From: Eubacteriaceae bacterium
GTDB lineage: Bacteria; Bacillota; Clostridia; Peptostreptococcales; Anaerovoracaceae
Direction of reading: 5' to 3'
Assembly: GCA_902362805.1 (NCBI GenBank)
Contig: CABIXY010000004.1
Span: forward strand, 1-64,000
Length of the DNA stretch: 64,000 bases
Both the position numbers and the translations under genes were made by a program. This document shows positions 23,909-32,778 of the stretch, in pieces. Below the pieces are notes generated by a model. It made no database searches. It was not told where the DNA came from and was given only the letters and a program-made list of their open reading frames with translations. The stretch's first letter is position 1; the number at the start of each line of letters is the position of its first letter.

Positions 23909-24802
23909 TTACACTACATGGTTGGTCAATTTTCCTATTTCAGGAATTTCAACCGTGACACAGTCTCCTGGTTTCATGAACTTCGGTTCTTTCATGCCCA
24001 GAGCGACACCTGAGGGCGTGCCTGTAGCGATGATATCTCCCGGTTCCAGCGTCGTGCCGGCCGAAAGGTCTGCAATGATGCCAGGAATGTCGTTGAGAAA
24101 CAGCGCCGTATTGGAATGCTGGCGTTCTTCACCGTTCACGGAACTGATCACATCAACTTCAATGGGAAACGGCATTTCGTCCTTGGTCACAATGACAGGC
24201 CCCATGGCGGTAAAGGTATCCAGCCCCTTGCCTCGTGACCACTGCTGATGCTCCCTCTGCAAAGTACGCGCCGAGATATCGTTGAAGACAGAATAGCCAA
24301 AGATCACATCCTCTGCCTCTTCACGCGCTACATCTTTGCACTTCTTGCCGATGATAACAGCAAGTTCCACCTCGTAATCCAGTTCTTCATCCAAATCCAT
24401 TCGGCTTACAATCTCCGCCTCCGGTCCGATAATCGCCACAGCCCGCTTGGAAAAATAGATTGACTTCGGTGGTTTTTGAAAATGTTCATCCCCCAGCCAC
24501 CGTTTTGTCTCTTCCAGGTGTTCCTTGTAATTGACGCCCACGCAGAGAATGTCATGAATCGGTCTGGTAATGGGAGCCAGCAGTTGTACTTCTGCCAGGG
24601 GAATACCCTTATGGTAAGCATCAGCGTCCAACGCTTCCTTAACAGCATCAAGATTCGCATCAGAAACACCAGCGATAAACTCTATCATGTTTTTGCTGCT
24701 TGTGTCCGGGAGAAGCTTTGATAGTTCCAACACCTTCTCCCCATTTTCTGACAATACGCCAAGGGATGTCTTTCCCCCATATTTGTATGTAAGAAGTTTC
24801 AT
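23909..24802 (-). CDS. Fumarylacetoacetate hydrolase-family enzyme
   Basis: The 297-residue protein has a short N-terminal domain and the FAH catalytic domain from about residue 85: CVGVNYKEHLEETKRW, the metal-binding ELDYEVELAVIIGKKC (Glu/Glu), GYSVFNDISARTLQREHQQW, TFTAMGPVIVTKDE and GTPSGVALGMKEP. Such enzymes split or decarboxylate acylpyruvates or isomerise homoprotocatechuate-pathway intermediates; the substrate is not readable. It follows the unknown protein and the CatA-like gene closely and ends at a strong terminator, so it is part of a small catabolic operon. Confidence 0.88.
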   Translation of the reverse strand: MKLLTYKYGGKTSLGVLSENGEKVLELSKLLPDTSSKNMIEFIAGVSDANLDAVKEALDADAYHKGIPLAEVQLLAPITRPIHDILCVGVNYKEHLEETKRWLGDEHFQKPPKSIYFSKRAVAIIGPEAEIVSRMDLDEELDYEVELAVIIGKKCKDVAREEAEDVIFGYSVFNDISARTLQREHQQWSRGKGLDTFTAMGPVIVTKDEMPFPIEVDVISSVNGEERQHSNTALFLNDIPGIIADLSAGTTLEPGDIIATGTPSGVALGMKEPKFMKPGDCVTVEIPEIGKLTNHVV

Positions 24803-24827
24803 ATTTCTGCTCCTCTCTCGTCACACA

Positions 24828-25385
24828 TTATCGCTCAAAGGCCACTTTGTAGGCGCCAAGCAGTTCCTCTGGCGGAATCCTCATGGCCTCTGTAATCGGC
24901 TTTGTCCACCTAAATTCACAGTCACAGTATTCTTTGCGGGAAGTAATCTTTTCCACCGGCACAAAAGTCGTATCTTCTCCATCGATATAAAAGCAGCCGT
25001 CGTTGTCGCCTTCAGCGGGACAGCCGCCTTCGATACCCACGCCAGTAAATTCTATGTCAAGAAACTCCGTTTTAAAAACTGTCGTCATCCCTTTCGTCTT
25101 ACCTTCAGCACCTGGTGTCGACTCGCCAAAGTGTTTGTTTTCGGCAGTATAATCAATCTCTGTTTTCGGGCTTTCCCATACGTTCAGATTGAGCCAGCCC
25201 CTTTTGCCCTGCGATGCAACCGGCGTATTATGTTCGATTCTCACATAAGTTCCATTTTTTTCATCGTGGATGATTTCTATGTTGATGCGCAAAACGGGCC
25301 GGAGAGATTCATAGTCTTCACTCAGTAATGCCTTCACTTTCCCATGATCTACCCTGTATGCCATTACAAATTGTTCTATCTTCAT
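24828..25385 (-). CDS. Conserved protein of unknown function in the FAH operon
   Basis: The 185-residue soluble protein begins MKIEQFVMAYRVDHGKVKAL and continues with SEDYESLRPVLRINIEI. That opening loosely recalls acetoacetate decarboxylase-like proteins, but I cannot confirm it. It contains several acidic loops and a Cys-rich C-terminal third (EGGCPAEGDNDGCF and KEYCDCEFRW). The ATG at 25383-25385 follows AGAGGA. It starts one base from the CatA-like stop codon and ends 25 bases before the FAH gene, so all three act together. Confidence 0.6.
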   Translation of the reverse strand: MKIEQFVMAYRVDHGKVKALLSEDYESLRPVLRINIEIIHDEKNGTYVRIEHNTPVASQGKRGWLNLNVWESPKTEIDYTAENKHFGESTPGAEGKTKGMTTVFKTEFLDIEFTGVGIEGGCPAEGDNDGCFYIDGEDTTFVPVEKITSRKEYCDCEFRWTKPITEAMRIPPEELLGAYKVAFER

Positions 25386-25386
25386 G

Positions 25387-26046
25387 TTAAATCCTCTCAT
25401 CAACTGTTAGCGTATCGATTTCTCGCTGCAAAGTATCAAAAAATAACCCCGCATGGTATCCGTCGCACACAGCATGGATGACATTGAGGTTTACGGGCAT
25501 CAAGACATGTTCGCCTGCTCGTTCATATTTTCCCATGGTTATGACTGGAAAGAACTGCAAACCTCCGCCGACGATCCTACTGTTGAAACTTGTAAAGGCT
25601 GTCCATGGCGCAGCGGAAACGCAATAGAAATTTGCAGGCTGATCCTGCCGCGCTTTGATGCCTTTTACGTCCTTATACTTTTCCATGTCGCAAGTGATAG
25701 CTTGATAGAAAACTTCAAAATCGCTGTCGTACTCTGACCAGCAGTCGGAAAAGGTTTTGTCATCGTTATGAAAAATGGTATAGTTCGGCACCACATGATC
25801 CCAAACACACAGATTGCCTTCTTTGTCCTGGAACATTTTAAAATTATCAATACTGTTTACTGTCTTCGACACCAGGTAAATCAGCGTCGCATAAAACTTT
25901 TTTCCATTATGATGGCAGTAGTCCAGCAGTTTTTCCACCTTAATATTGGCAGTCATATTATATTGGATTTTGAGTACCTTCGTATAATACTCAAAGTGCT
26001 CTCTGCGAGGCCAGTTGGCCATATCAATTTTTTCCCACGTGCTCAT
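25387..26046 (-). CDS. CatA-like acyltransferase (chloramphenicol acetyltransferase fold)
   Basis: The 219-residue protein has the full length and pattern of type A CAT-like acetyltransferases: ANWPRREHFEYYTKVLKIQY, NMTANIKVEKLLDYC, NFYCVSAAPWTAFTSFNS, and the catalytic His motif NVIHAVCDGYHAGLFF (H-x(3)-DG-x-H). Authentic CATs share this motif, but so do many chromosomal relatives that do not give resistance. Its place in an operon with an FAH-family enzyme points to a metabolic acyl transfer. AAAGGA precedes the ATG. Confidence 0.82.
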   Translation of the reverse strand: MSTWEKIDMANWPRREHFEYYTKVLKIQYNMTANIKVEKLLDYCHHNGKKFYATLIYLVSKTVNSIDNFKMFQDKEGNLCVWDHVVPNYTIFHNDDKTFSDCWSEYDSDFEVFYQAITCDMEKYKDVKGIKARQDQPANFYCVSAAPWTAFTSFNSRIVGGGLQFFPVITMGKYERAGEHVLMPVNLNVIHAVCDGYHAGLFFDTLQREIDTLTVDERI

Positions 26047-26067
26047 CAGTTTTTCCTTTCACATTCA

Positions 26068-26787
26068 TCAACCAATTCCTCCAAAAATTGCCCCTGCAAT
26101 CAGCGCGATGAGAGCCAGCGGGACAAATACAAATTTCCCCATTGTTACAAACCCACGGACCAATCGGTTTGACTGCACTCTCATTGACCGCTTTTTCGGC
26201 ATAACCTTTCCCCGCTAGGTAGAAGAACATGATGCCCGCCAACATTGCCCCAAGAGGACAGACATAAATCGACACGGCATCCATCCAGCCGGAAACGATT
26301 GCCTGTATTAAAAGCGTAACAATGCATCCGATGGCAGCAATGGTTCCGACAGCTGTGATCTGTTTGAATCCCACTTTTTCCTGCAAGGCTGCGACTGGAA
26401 CCTCATACAGATTAATCAAAGAAGTAATCCCAGCAAGCATAACGCATATATAAAAGACGATTCCTACGATCGTGCCCGCCGGCATGCCGTTAAACACATT
26501 TACTAGATAGATAAACCTCAATCCCGGGTCTGCTGTGTCAAGGGCCGCACCGCCCACTGCCATGGAGGAAAGGATAAGCCAACTAGCGATAATCAGCCAG
26601 AGATTATTTCCCCATGCTGAAGCAGTAGATCCGAACATCCCGCCGATGGCATCCATATCCTGCCCCATGCCGCTACCATATATGGAAATCTCCAAATATT
26701 TCCCATGCCCACAGCAGAACCGACACGCGCGAGGATAAAACCCCACTGACTTTTAAAACCGTCACGTTTCTATTCTAAATGACTCAT
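26068..26787 (-). pseudogene. Broken sodium:neurotransmitter-symporter-family (NSS/SNF) transporter
   Basis: A start codon with AAGGAG (26785-26787) opens MSHLE, then an in-frame TAG (26770-26772), then [26 protein letters not shown], the hallmark N-terminus of NSS transporters. The reading then jumps in another frame to the C-terminal half ([59 protein letters not shown]). A third frame gives the last residues KFVFVPLALIALIAGAIFGG. Hence there is one nonsense codon, a deletion of the middle and a late frameshift. Intact, it would have imported an amino acid for the downstream operon. Confidence 0.75.
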
Positions 26788-26874
26788 GATGTACTCCTTA
26801 AATCAAATAAAATATATAGCTGCTTATTATTATACAGATTAAGAAGAGGCTGTGCAATTGTTTTTCTCTGCCGT

Positions 26875-27474
26875 TCAGTTATCAAACCACTTTCCTATAT
26901 AACCTTTTGTCAATCTACCGAGGGCAGCTAATCTTCCACCATATTCCTTATGTTCTCTCTTACGCTTCTCGGCGAGCTGAAACTGCGTGTAAAACAGTTC
27001 TTTTGTCCGTTGATACAATGCTTGTCCCGCCTCGCAGCCAAACTCCTCCCGCAGCAATTGATATATAGCCTGCAGGTTCGTAATCCCTGAGGGATTCGCC
27101 GCTGCGCCTTGTAATACGTTCTCGATCTTTTTCAATTGAAAATCTGCACTCTTTTCGCTCTGCACCGCATTTGCAATCAACTGAAAATCTCGATCCAGGC
27201 TCACTAAATACACGATTGCTTCCTCTGCTTTTGCTGCATAATAGCCGGCTCGCACTGCTATGGCAAAATCGACAGCATTTTTCCCTGCAGATATAGGAAA
27301 AAATTCAACAGCTGCCGCAGTCCTTTGCATTACCTTTTTCTGATTCTGTTCTGTTACATAATATGGATTCTTCATCCCATAGAAAATCTGCACCCTGTCA
27401 TTTTTTGACAGACATTCAATCCCTTTGATACGCTCTGTAGGCCCATTATCGCCATCAATTAGATAAACTGCCAT
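26875..27474 (-). CDS. PIN-like (NYN-type) nuclease-domain protein
   Basis: The 199-residue protein has acidic residues in the order expected of a PIN/NYN nuclease fold: VYLIDGDNGP at the N-terminus, GKNAVDFAIAVRAGYY in the middle, then VYLVSLDRDFQLIANAV. The C-terminal 80 residues are helical and basic (RKREHKEYGG), suitable for RNA contact. The preferred ATG at 27472-27474 follows GGGCGGTG; the frame extends upstream without a start signal. No antitoxin gene is adjacent, so it is an orphan by position. Confidence 0.7.
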   Translation of the reverse strand: MAVYLIDGDNGPTERIKGIECLSKNDRVQIFYGMKNPYYVTEQNQKKVMQRTAAAVEFFPISAGKNAVDFAIAVRAGYYAAKAEEAIVYLVSLDRDFQLIANAVQSEKSADFQLKKIENVLQGAAANPSGITNLQAIYQLLREEFGCEAGQALYQRTKELFYTQFQLAEKRKREHKEYGGRLAALGRLTKGYIGKWFDN

Positions 27475-27737
27475 CTCATCACCGCCCTTTCTGTGATGCT
27501 TCTCCTGTATACCTTTGAGTATATATAAGTATACCACGAAAGGGCAATGAGAACAAGTGTTCTTTTTCGGAAAGGGACGAAACAAACAGTAATGGAATCA
27601 TCCCCATCGCCCTTTTCAAAGTTCTGATCGTTATAACTTGGTATGTTCACTTTATCACCCATTAATTAAATCACACGCAGGTGATATGGCGGATGGTAAA
27701 TTTATGACAATTTCCACATGCCTGTTCTAACGGCACT

Positions 27738-29729
27738 TTATTTTTCTATTTGCCCATTTTTATTCAGGAACAGTTCCATTGGCTTTTCCTGCGAAGAAAA
27801 CTGCATCGGTGATAAAACTGCTCCATAACTTCCGGCGTTAGTGATAATCACGGCATCTCCGCATGCAAGGTGCGGCAGATAAATATTTTCGGCCACGACA
27901 TCGGAGGCAGTACAGAGGTCACCGACTAATGTTACGGTTTCAGATCCCGCATCCTCCTTCAATGTCAAGAATTCAAATGCATCTGTCGATGTAACCAGTG
28001 GTTCTGACCCATACGGAGACGTTTCGCCAGAATAGTGCGCTACTAGTTTTGCAAGAGATGGCCGCAGAAACCCATTCAATGTGTTTTTTAAAATGAGGTA
28101 AGTTCTTCCGTAAGAGTTTTTTCGATCTGCCACTTTTGTCACATAAAAACCGCTCTTACACACTACGTATCGGCCAGTCTCAATGATAACCTTTGTATCT
28201 GGATAGCGGGTGCGGAATATGTTTAACTGCTTTTCGACAGCAGTCCCAAGCTTTGTCATGTTCAGCGGAGCGTCTGCCGGGGAATATGGAATACCCATTC
28301 CCGATCCCATATTTACATATTTTAACCCGCCGCACAGTTTCTCAAATTTCTCTGCCAGGCGGAGCACTTTGCTGTAATAAGAGGCGAGAGCATCTGCCTC
28401 CAGCTCCTGGCTTTTGAGATGGACATGGATGCCGGTGATTTTGATGCGGCGCAAGTCGTTGCTCTTTAGAAACGCAATGGCTTTCTCTTCATCAATTCCA
28501 AATTTTGATGGCTGCCCTGCATCGCCATCAAAAGAAAAAGCAGGATTCACGCGTATTCCGATTTCCACCTTCTGTCCAAGCCGCTCCGCTGCCACCTCTA
28601 TACGCTTTATTTCATCGATACTGTCAGCGATCAAAATGGATTTAGGAATTGCGGCTTCAATGTCCTCCCTGCTCTTTCCAGGGGCAGAATAAAAAATATC
28701 ACCCTTTGTCAATCCGGATTTCTCGGCCAGCAGCACTTCGCCCATGCTCGCTGCATCTGCCCCAAAGCCACTGGTAAAGATGCTGTGCAAAACATGGGGA
28801 TTGGGATTGCACTTGATGGAGTACAGAAAATCGACGTGGGGGAAATTTGATTTCAAGCACTCCATGTGCGCACGGATACTTCTCTCATCGTAGAGATAAA
28901 AGCTGTCGAAGTCCTCTGCACATTTTGCGACTGCGTCTTTCAGGCGTCTCGGGAAGCTGCTTTTTTCTCCAATCATCATCAGCCAGCGCTGATTAAAATA
29001 TATTTTTCCGTCTTTCTCATAGGGCTGAAACCCGGTCACAGGCCCACCTGCCACCTCGTCTTGAAAGCGCTGTGTTATTTTTGCCGCCACTCCCTCAGAC
29101 GTTTGGGTAAGCGCCAGCCAGGCGGTTAAGGCCACCGGGATTTCAGTGCAGTCCGCAGCCGTGATGGTCAGATGATGATTCTCAAATAGTCCTGCAAAAT
29201 TCCTGCTGAGATTGCGAATATGGGATGGATCGCGCAGGGTTTCGATTTCGTCTTCAACAGCGCGCAGAGTTTCATCTGCCGCCTCCATGTCGATCACGAC
29301 GAGCTTGCCGCCCGGCTTCAAAACCCTTGCCATTTCTGAAAAACAGCGCTTTGGGTTAACAAAATGATGAAATGCAAGACGAGAGATGACAATGTCAAAG
29401 CCATCATTTGAAAAGGGCAGCCTCTCGGCATCACCCTGGACAAAGTCCATATTGCAGAGTCCCTCTTTCTCCGCCATATCTTTTCCAACTGCCAGCATAG
29501 CCGCCGTCATATCGAGGCAGGTCACGTTTTGGACAAAAGGAGCAAGGCTGCGTCCACAAACGCAGGTGCCTGCCGCTACTTCCAGCACGTTGTCCGTCTT
29601 TTTCGGATTGGTACAAGAAACGGTATGCTCCAGGTATTCCTGCTTTGTGAAGCTCATTGTTTTGGTTTCAAAATTCTCTGCCTGCCGGGTAAAGGATTCT
29701 CGTATTGCTTTTGCATTTGTTGAAATCAT
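27738..29729 (-). CDS. Fusion of a SAM methyltransferase and a group IV (alanine-racemase-fold) PLP decarboxylase
   Basis: The 663-residue protein joins two enzymes. Residues 1-254 form a class I methyltransferase (NVLEVAAGTCVCGRSLAPFV motif I, FDIVISRLAFHHFVNPKRCF, ARVLKPGGKLVVIDME). Residues 257-663 form a decarboxylase of the ornithine/diaminopimelate/arginine type, with PLP Lys306 in LYSIKCNPNP, IHVHLKSQ, the phosphate loop NMGSGMGIPY, VIIETGRYVV, and the catalytic Cys606 and Asp610 in LVGDLCTASDV. All key residues of both halves appear intact and the linker is only a few residues. It overlaps the Ogt gene by four bases. The pair suggests decarboxylation and N-methylation of an amino acid; the product is unknown. 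Confidence 0.82.
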   Translation of the reverse strand: MISTNAKAIRESFTRQAENFETKTMSFTKQEYLEHTVSCTNPKKTDNVLEVAAGTCVCGRSLAPFVQNVTCLDMTAAMLAVGKDMAEKEGLCNMDFVQGDAERLPFSNDGFDIVISRLAFHHFVNPKRCFSEMARVLKPGGKLVVIDMEAADETLRAVEDEIETLRDPSHIRNLSRNFAGLFENHHLTITAADCTEIPVALTAWLALTQTSEGVAAKITQRFQDEVAGGPVTGFQPYEKDGKIYFNQRWLMMIGEKSSFPRRLKDAVAKCAEDFDSFYLYDERSIRAHMECLKSNFPHVDFLYSIKCNPNPHVLHSIFTSGFGADAASMGEVLLAEKSGLTKGDIFYSAPGKSREDIEAAIPKSILIADSIDEIKRIEVAAERLGQKVEIGIRVNPAFSFDGDAGQPSKFGIDEEKAIAFLKSNDLRRIKITGIHVHLKSQELEADALASYYSKVLRLAEKFEKLCGGLKYVNMGSGMGIPYSPADAPLNMTKLGTAVEKQLNIFRTRYPDTKVIIETGRYVVCKSGFYVTKVADRKNSYGRTYLILKNTLNGFLRPSLAKLVAHYSGETSPYGSEPLVTSTDAFEFLTLKEDAGSETVTLVGDLCTASDVVAENIYLPHLACGDAVIITNAGSYGAVLSPMQFSSQEKPMELFLNKNGQIEK

Positions 29730-30259
29730 AGAGCAGTTCCTTTCTTTGGTACAAAAAACGAGGACATATCTGCTTTTTCCAACGTGAGCAGCTGTACCTT
29801 CTTGTCAATACCGCCCGCATAACCTGTCAGACTGCCCTTTGTGCCGACAACGCGGTGACAAGGAATGATCAGCGAAATCGGATTGTGCCCTACTGCACTG
29901 CCCACAGCCTGTGCGGACATTCTGGATAATCCCTTTTCTTTGGCAATTCTGCCCGCAATCTCTCCATAAGTCATGGTCTTGCCATAGGGAATCGTCAGCA
30001 GAATTTCCCACACTGCTTTGCGAAACGGCGTTGTCTTTGTCAATAGCGGCGGTGTGAAGTCGGGCGCTTTGCCGCTGAAATAAATGTCAAGCCAGCGGAC
30101 AGCCTCTTCAAATACCGGCAAGGATTTTTCCCCATATTCTTTGGGGAGTGTAGCGCCAAAATATTTCTGTCCGTCAAACCAAAGCCCTGTAAGCCCTGTC
30201 CCATTGCTTGAAAGGGTGACACCGCCTAACGGCGACTTGTAATGATATGTATAGTCCAT
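29726..30259 (-). CDS. ogt: Methylated-DNA-protein cysteine methyltransferase
   Basis: The 177-residue protein transfers methyl groups from O6-methylguanine in DNA to its own Cys in the motif SLIIPCHRVVGTKGSLTGYA. The helix-turn-helix region TMTYGEIAGRIAKEKGLSRM and VGSAVGHNPIS are as expected. The ATG at 30257-30259 follows TTGGAGG; the frame extends 12 codons further without a ribosome site. Its stop overlaps the start of the methyltransferase-decarboxylase fusion gene, so the two are translated together. That may mean the fusion product or pathway is alkylating, which is inference. Confidence 0.9.
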   Translation of the reverse strand: MDYTYHYKSPLGGVTLSSNGTGLTGLWFDGQKYFGATLPKEYGEKSLPVFEEAVRWLDIYFSGKAPDFTPPLLTKTTPFRKAVWEILLTIPYGKTMTYGEIAGRIAKEKGLSRMSAQAVGSAVGHNPISLIIPCHRVVGTKGSLTGYAGGIDKKVQLLTLEKADMSSFFVPKKGTAL

Positions 30260-30303
30260 AAAGTTTACACCTCCAAAAACAGTTGATGTATCCACGAAAA
30301 GCC

Positions 30304-30824
30304 TTACGAAAATGATTGCCAGTCTGCATCAGATGCTTTCTTTATTAACGCCAGTGCGACAATCTCCTGTTCCAATTTCTTTTTATGCAAGAGCATCCAG
30401 TCGATGGTTTCTTTCATTTTTGCCCCTTGCGTTTCGTCTAATCCAGCAAACCCGCCTTCTCTGAGCCGCTGCAATCCAGAAACATCACCTGCAGTCAGCG
30501 GTCTGCAGCTGTCCGCATGTTTTTCCAGCACGTCCCTTACCATGAGCAGGGGCTGAAAATCCAGACCTGTCCGTTTGCGCAGATCCAGAAGGATCTTGAT
30601 CCCGCCCAGGTCGATGTCGCCAAAATGAAGCAAGGATGCCTCCGGGTACGCCCGGTGCAGCTTCTGAAGCAGAGAAATCCTGGCCGAATTTGAAAATCCG
30701 CCCAGATAGACGATGGTGGCTTTGTCCATATGAAATCGGTAGAAGGCCGTGAGATTTTCCACAGTGACCACGGCATCCAGCTGCTGGCCTCCGGGAAAAT
30801 CCAGTTTTCCCAGATCCTCTCCAC
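30304..30824 (-). pseudogene. JetD (Wadjet DUF2220) C-terminal fragment
   Basis: The frame reads GEDLGKLDFPGGQQLDAVVT, VENLTAFYRF, ATIVYLGGFSNSARISLLQK, LLHFGDIDLGGIKILLDLRK and DSCRPLTAGDVSGLQRL. This is the DUF2220 (toprim-like) C-terminal domain of JetD, the DNA-cleaving subunit of the Wadjet anti-plasmid system. The catalytic-type Glu of VENLT and GDIDxGG acidic residues are there, but the N-terminal two thirds are missing. It is joined out of frame to a JetA fragment at about 30820; jetB and jetC are absent. Confidence 0.72.
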
Positions 30825-31124
30825 GCTGAGCCAGCCGCAGCTGGTCAGATGGCGCAGGATCAATGCTGCCTTGTCTCTGACCGTGGTGCAGGCTTCTCTT
30901 CCAATCCGCTCTTCAGCAAAGTCATTTTCGTCAAATTCCAGATCCGTCGCCAGCGCCGAATCCAGATAAAATGCCAGCTCATCGATGGCGTCATCTCTGT
31001 TCAGACCAAAAAAAAGCCGTTTACTTGTAATCGTAAACAGCTTAAAGATACACTCCCAATAGAGCGTCTTGTTCTTACTTGACAAAACAGAAAAAAAGTT
31101 CCCTGGCAAAACGTTAAACAGCAT
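30819..31124 (-). pseudogene. JetA (Wadjet DUF5716) N-terminal fragment
   Basis: Starting at an ATG after AGGAGAAG, the frame encodes MLFNVLPGNFFSVLSSKNKT, LYWECIFKLFTITSKRLFFG, DDAIDELAFYLD and DKAALILRHLTSCGWLSVE, matching the N-terminal winged-helix region of JetA. After about 100 residues the match ends at 30819-30824 and the frame continues as nonsense read from the JetD fragment. The start region is intact, so a truncated JetA peptide could still be made, but the system cannot be functional. Confidence 0.72.
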
Positions 31125-31171
31125 GATTTCTTCTCCTGTATAAATTGCTAGGAATAGTATAGCACAGATGC

Positions 31172-32089
31172 TCATACTTTGTCCAGATTGCTCTGCCACT
31201 GCACTTCCTGCGCCTTCCACTTCTTTGTAAACTCGTTTTCAGCAACGAACGCTTCCCACACTGGTCCCAAGTATACATCTATTCCATCTATGACTTCAGA
31301 AAAGGGCACAGGTGCATCGCCCAAAGTCTTGAGGAAATACCTCCATTTTGTCTGCATATCAGCATCGTCAGCCAGAGCCAGCACACGGTCAAAGCTGTCT
31401 TTCTCATAGGCAGTGCCTCGGTTCTGAAGGGTCTCCTGAATCGCCGTTTCGAGCTTCAACCCATCAAAATCGAAGGTCTTGGACAGGTAGTAAATATCGT
31501 AAAAGTCCTTCATACGACCCGTCAACTCAAAGCGCTGCAGAATGGCGTCGAGCTTCTCTGCTATGGTGCTTTCCAGAGAATAGGTAAGAATCTCCGGTTT
31601 CTCATAACCATCAAGCTGCGTCTGGATGTTACGCCGTTCAGCTTTAGGAACAATGACATCGCCCACGCCGATATATACATGGAAAGGTACACGGACATTC
31701 TTGATATAGCCTGTAATTTGCGTGCTGGCTCCGTGGTACTTCCGTTGCAACGCAATGGGCTCAGCCTTGGATGCCTTGAAAGTCACGAAGTCATTACCCG
31801 TATCCACCACAAGAATGTCAGCAATGATTTCATCCATTCGAGTCAGATCATTGTTCAAACCCCGCATGAGGAAATCCACATCCACGGTGGCACGACTCTC
31901 AAAGTCAGTCAGCATATAGATAAACAGTCCACCCTTGAGGATAAAGTTTTCCGCGTATTTGGAACCAGCCAGTTTACGCAGGAATTCTTCTTGAAAAAAT
32001 AGCTGCAGGCATTGCTGATAGCTGATGCTGGAAGCCTTTGCTTTGTTTCTCAGTTTTGCAAGTACAGAAGCAGCGATATCTGCCATCAT
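31172..32089 (-). CDS. abiEii: AbiEii/AbiGii-type nucleotidyltransferase toxin
   Basis: The protein is about 305 residues. The nucleotidyltransferase core is visible as FILKGGLFIYMLTDFESRAT followed by VDVDFLMRG (GG...D-x-D metal site). Further conserved parts are LDGYEKPEILTYSLESTIAE and KLDAILQRFELTGRMKDFYD IYYLSK. Family toxins (AbiEii, MenT) transfer nucleotides to tRNA or protein and cause growth arrest as an abortive-infection response. The ATG overlaps the stop of the antitoxin gene (ATGATGG), so they are translationally coupled, antitoxin first, as in known type IV AbiE systems. Confidence 0.88.
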   Translation of the reverse strand: MMADIAASVLAKLRNKAKASSISYQQCLQLFFQEEFLRKLAGSKYAENFILKGGLFIYMLTDFESRATVDVDFLMRGLNNDLTRMDEIIADILVVDTGNDFVTFKASKAEPIALQRKYHGASTQITGYIKNVRVPFHVYIGVGDVIVPKAERRNIQTQLDGYEKPEILTYSLESTIAEKLDAILQRFELTGRMKDFYDIYYLSKTFDFDGLKLETAIQETLQNRGTAYEKDSFDRVLALADDADMQTKWRYFLKTLGDAPVPFSEVIDGIDVYLGPVWEAFVAENEFTKKWKAQEVQWQSNLDKV

Positions 32090-32685
32090 AGCCACACCCC
32101 TATCAAATCCTTTGCGGTTTTTTTGACCCGCAGTGCCTCGGCATACTCCAATAGTTTCGGAATACGCTTACTTGGATCTGCAATGTAGTTCTGAATCGCT
32201 TTATTGAAAATCTCTTTATCCATCTTGTTGCGATATCGCAGACAATCGCAGATCAGACGGTCTTTATCATAAATACGAACTTCATGTCCGTCAATCTCGC
32301 CGGTAGTCAGTCCAAGCTCCAGAAGCGTAGGCTCCATATAATACGGCTTTACAAATGGATAGTCGATTTTGAACCGCGACTTGCCAGAATCCTTGCTGAC
32401 AGCCAAGTGCCAGTCAGCGGGAGTACGGTCGCTATACCCGTAATATCTTAGGGCAGTCTCCATACAAAGAATCACGTCTGGAAATAGACGGATCACGATG
32501 TCAACTTCGCTAAAGTCATCCTCATCAGCCCACCGATAATAGCCGTAGCGGATTTTTTCTACATGGCCTTGTTCAATCAGTTTTTGCAGCGGCCGGTACA
32601 GGATATTCTCTGCCTGAAGCTCTTTCGTCCGCATCATGCCGCCGTATTTATCAAATATTTTTTTGTATTCGGTAGTATCTTTCAT
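32086..32685 (-). CDS. abiEi: AbiEi-type antitoxin/regulator
   Basis: The 199-residue protein has an N-terminal winged helix (YKKIFDKYGGMMRTKELQAE, then LYRPLQKLIEQGHVEKIRYG YYRW) and a C-terminal AbiEi domain (IVIRLFPDVILCMETALRYY, then VRIYDKDRLICDCLRYRNKM). AbiEi proteins repress their own promoter and counter the nucleotidyltransferase. It is directly upstream of and overlapping the toxin gene. A perfect consensus promoter lies at 32750-32778. Confidence 0.88.
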   Translation of the reverse strand: MKDTTEYKKIFDKYGGMMRTKELQAENILYRPLQKLIEQGHVEKIRYGYYRWADEDDFSEVDIVIRLFPDVILCMETALRYYGYSDRTPADWHLAVSKDSGKSRFKIDYPFVKPYYMEPTLLELGLTTGEIDGHEVRIYDKDRLICDCLRYRNKMDKEIFNKAIQNYIADPSKRIPKLLEYAEALRVKKTAKDLIGVWL

Positions 32686-32749
32686 TTCTAAACACCTACA
32701 TCATTCTTTCCTCTAATAGATCAAACAGCGGATAAACTAATGTAATACT

Positions 32750-32778
32750 ATTATACTTAGAAACCCCTGGTTTGTCAA
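32750..32778 (-). promoter_or_regulatory. Consensus sigma-A promoter of the AbiE pair
   Basis: On the minus strand TTGACA (32773-32778), a 17-base spacer and TATAAT (32750-32755): an exact match to the housekeeping consensus. A ten-base direct repeat AGCGGATAAA occurs downstream (32727-32736) and upstream (32807-32816) of it and could be an operator for AbiEi. Confidence 0.85.

Noticed and set aside
25387..26046. Chloramphenicol resistance gene
   Set aside because: The catalytic motif is there, but CatA-like chromosomal relatives are common and this one sits in a metabolic operon. Resistance cannot be claimed from sequence.
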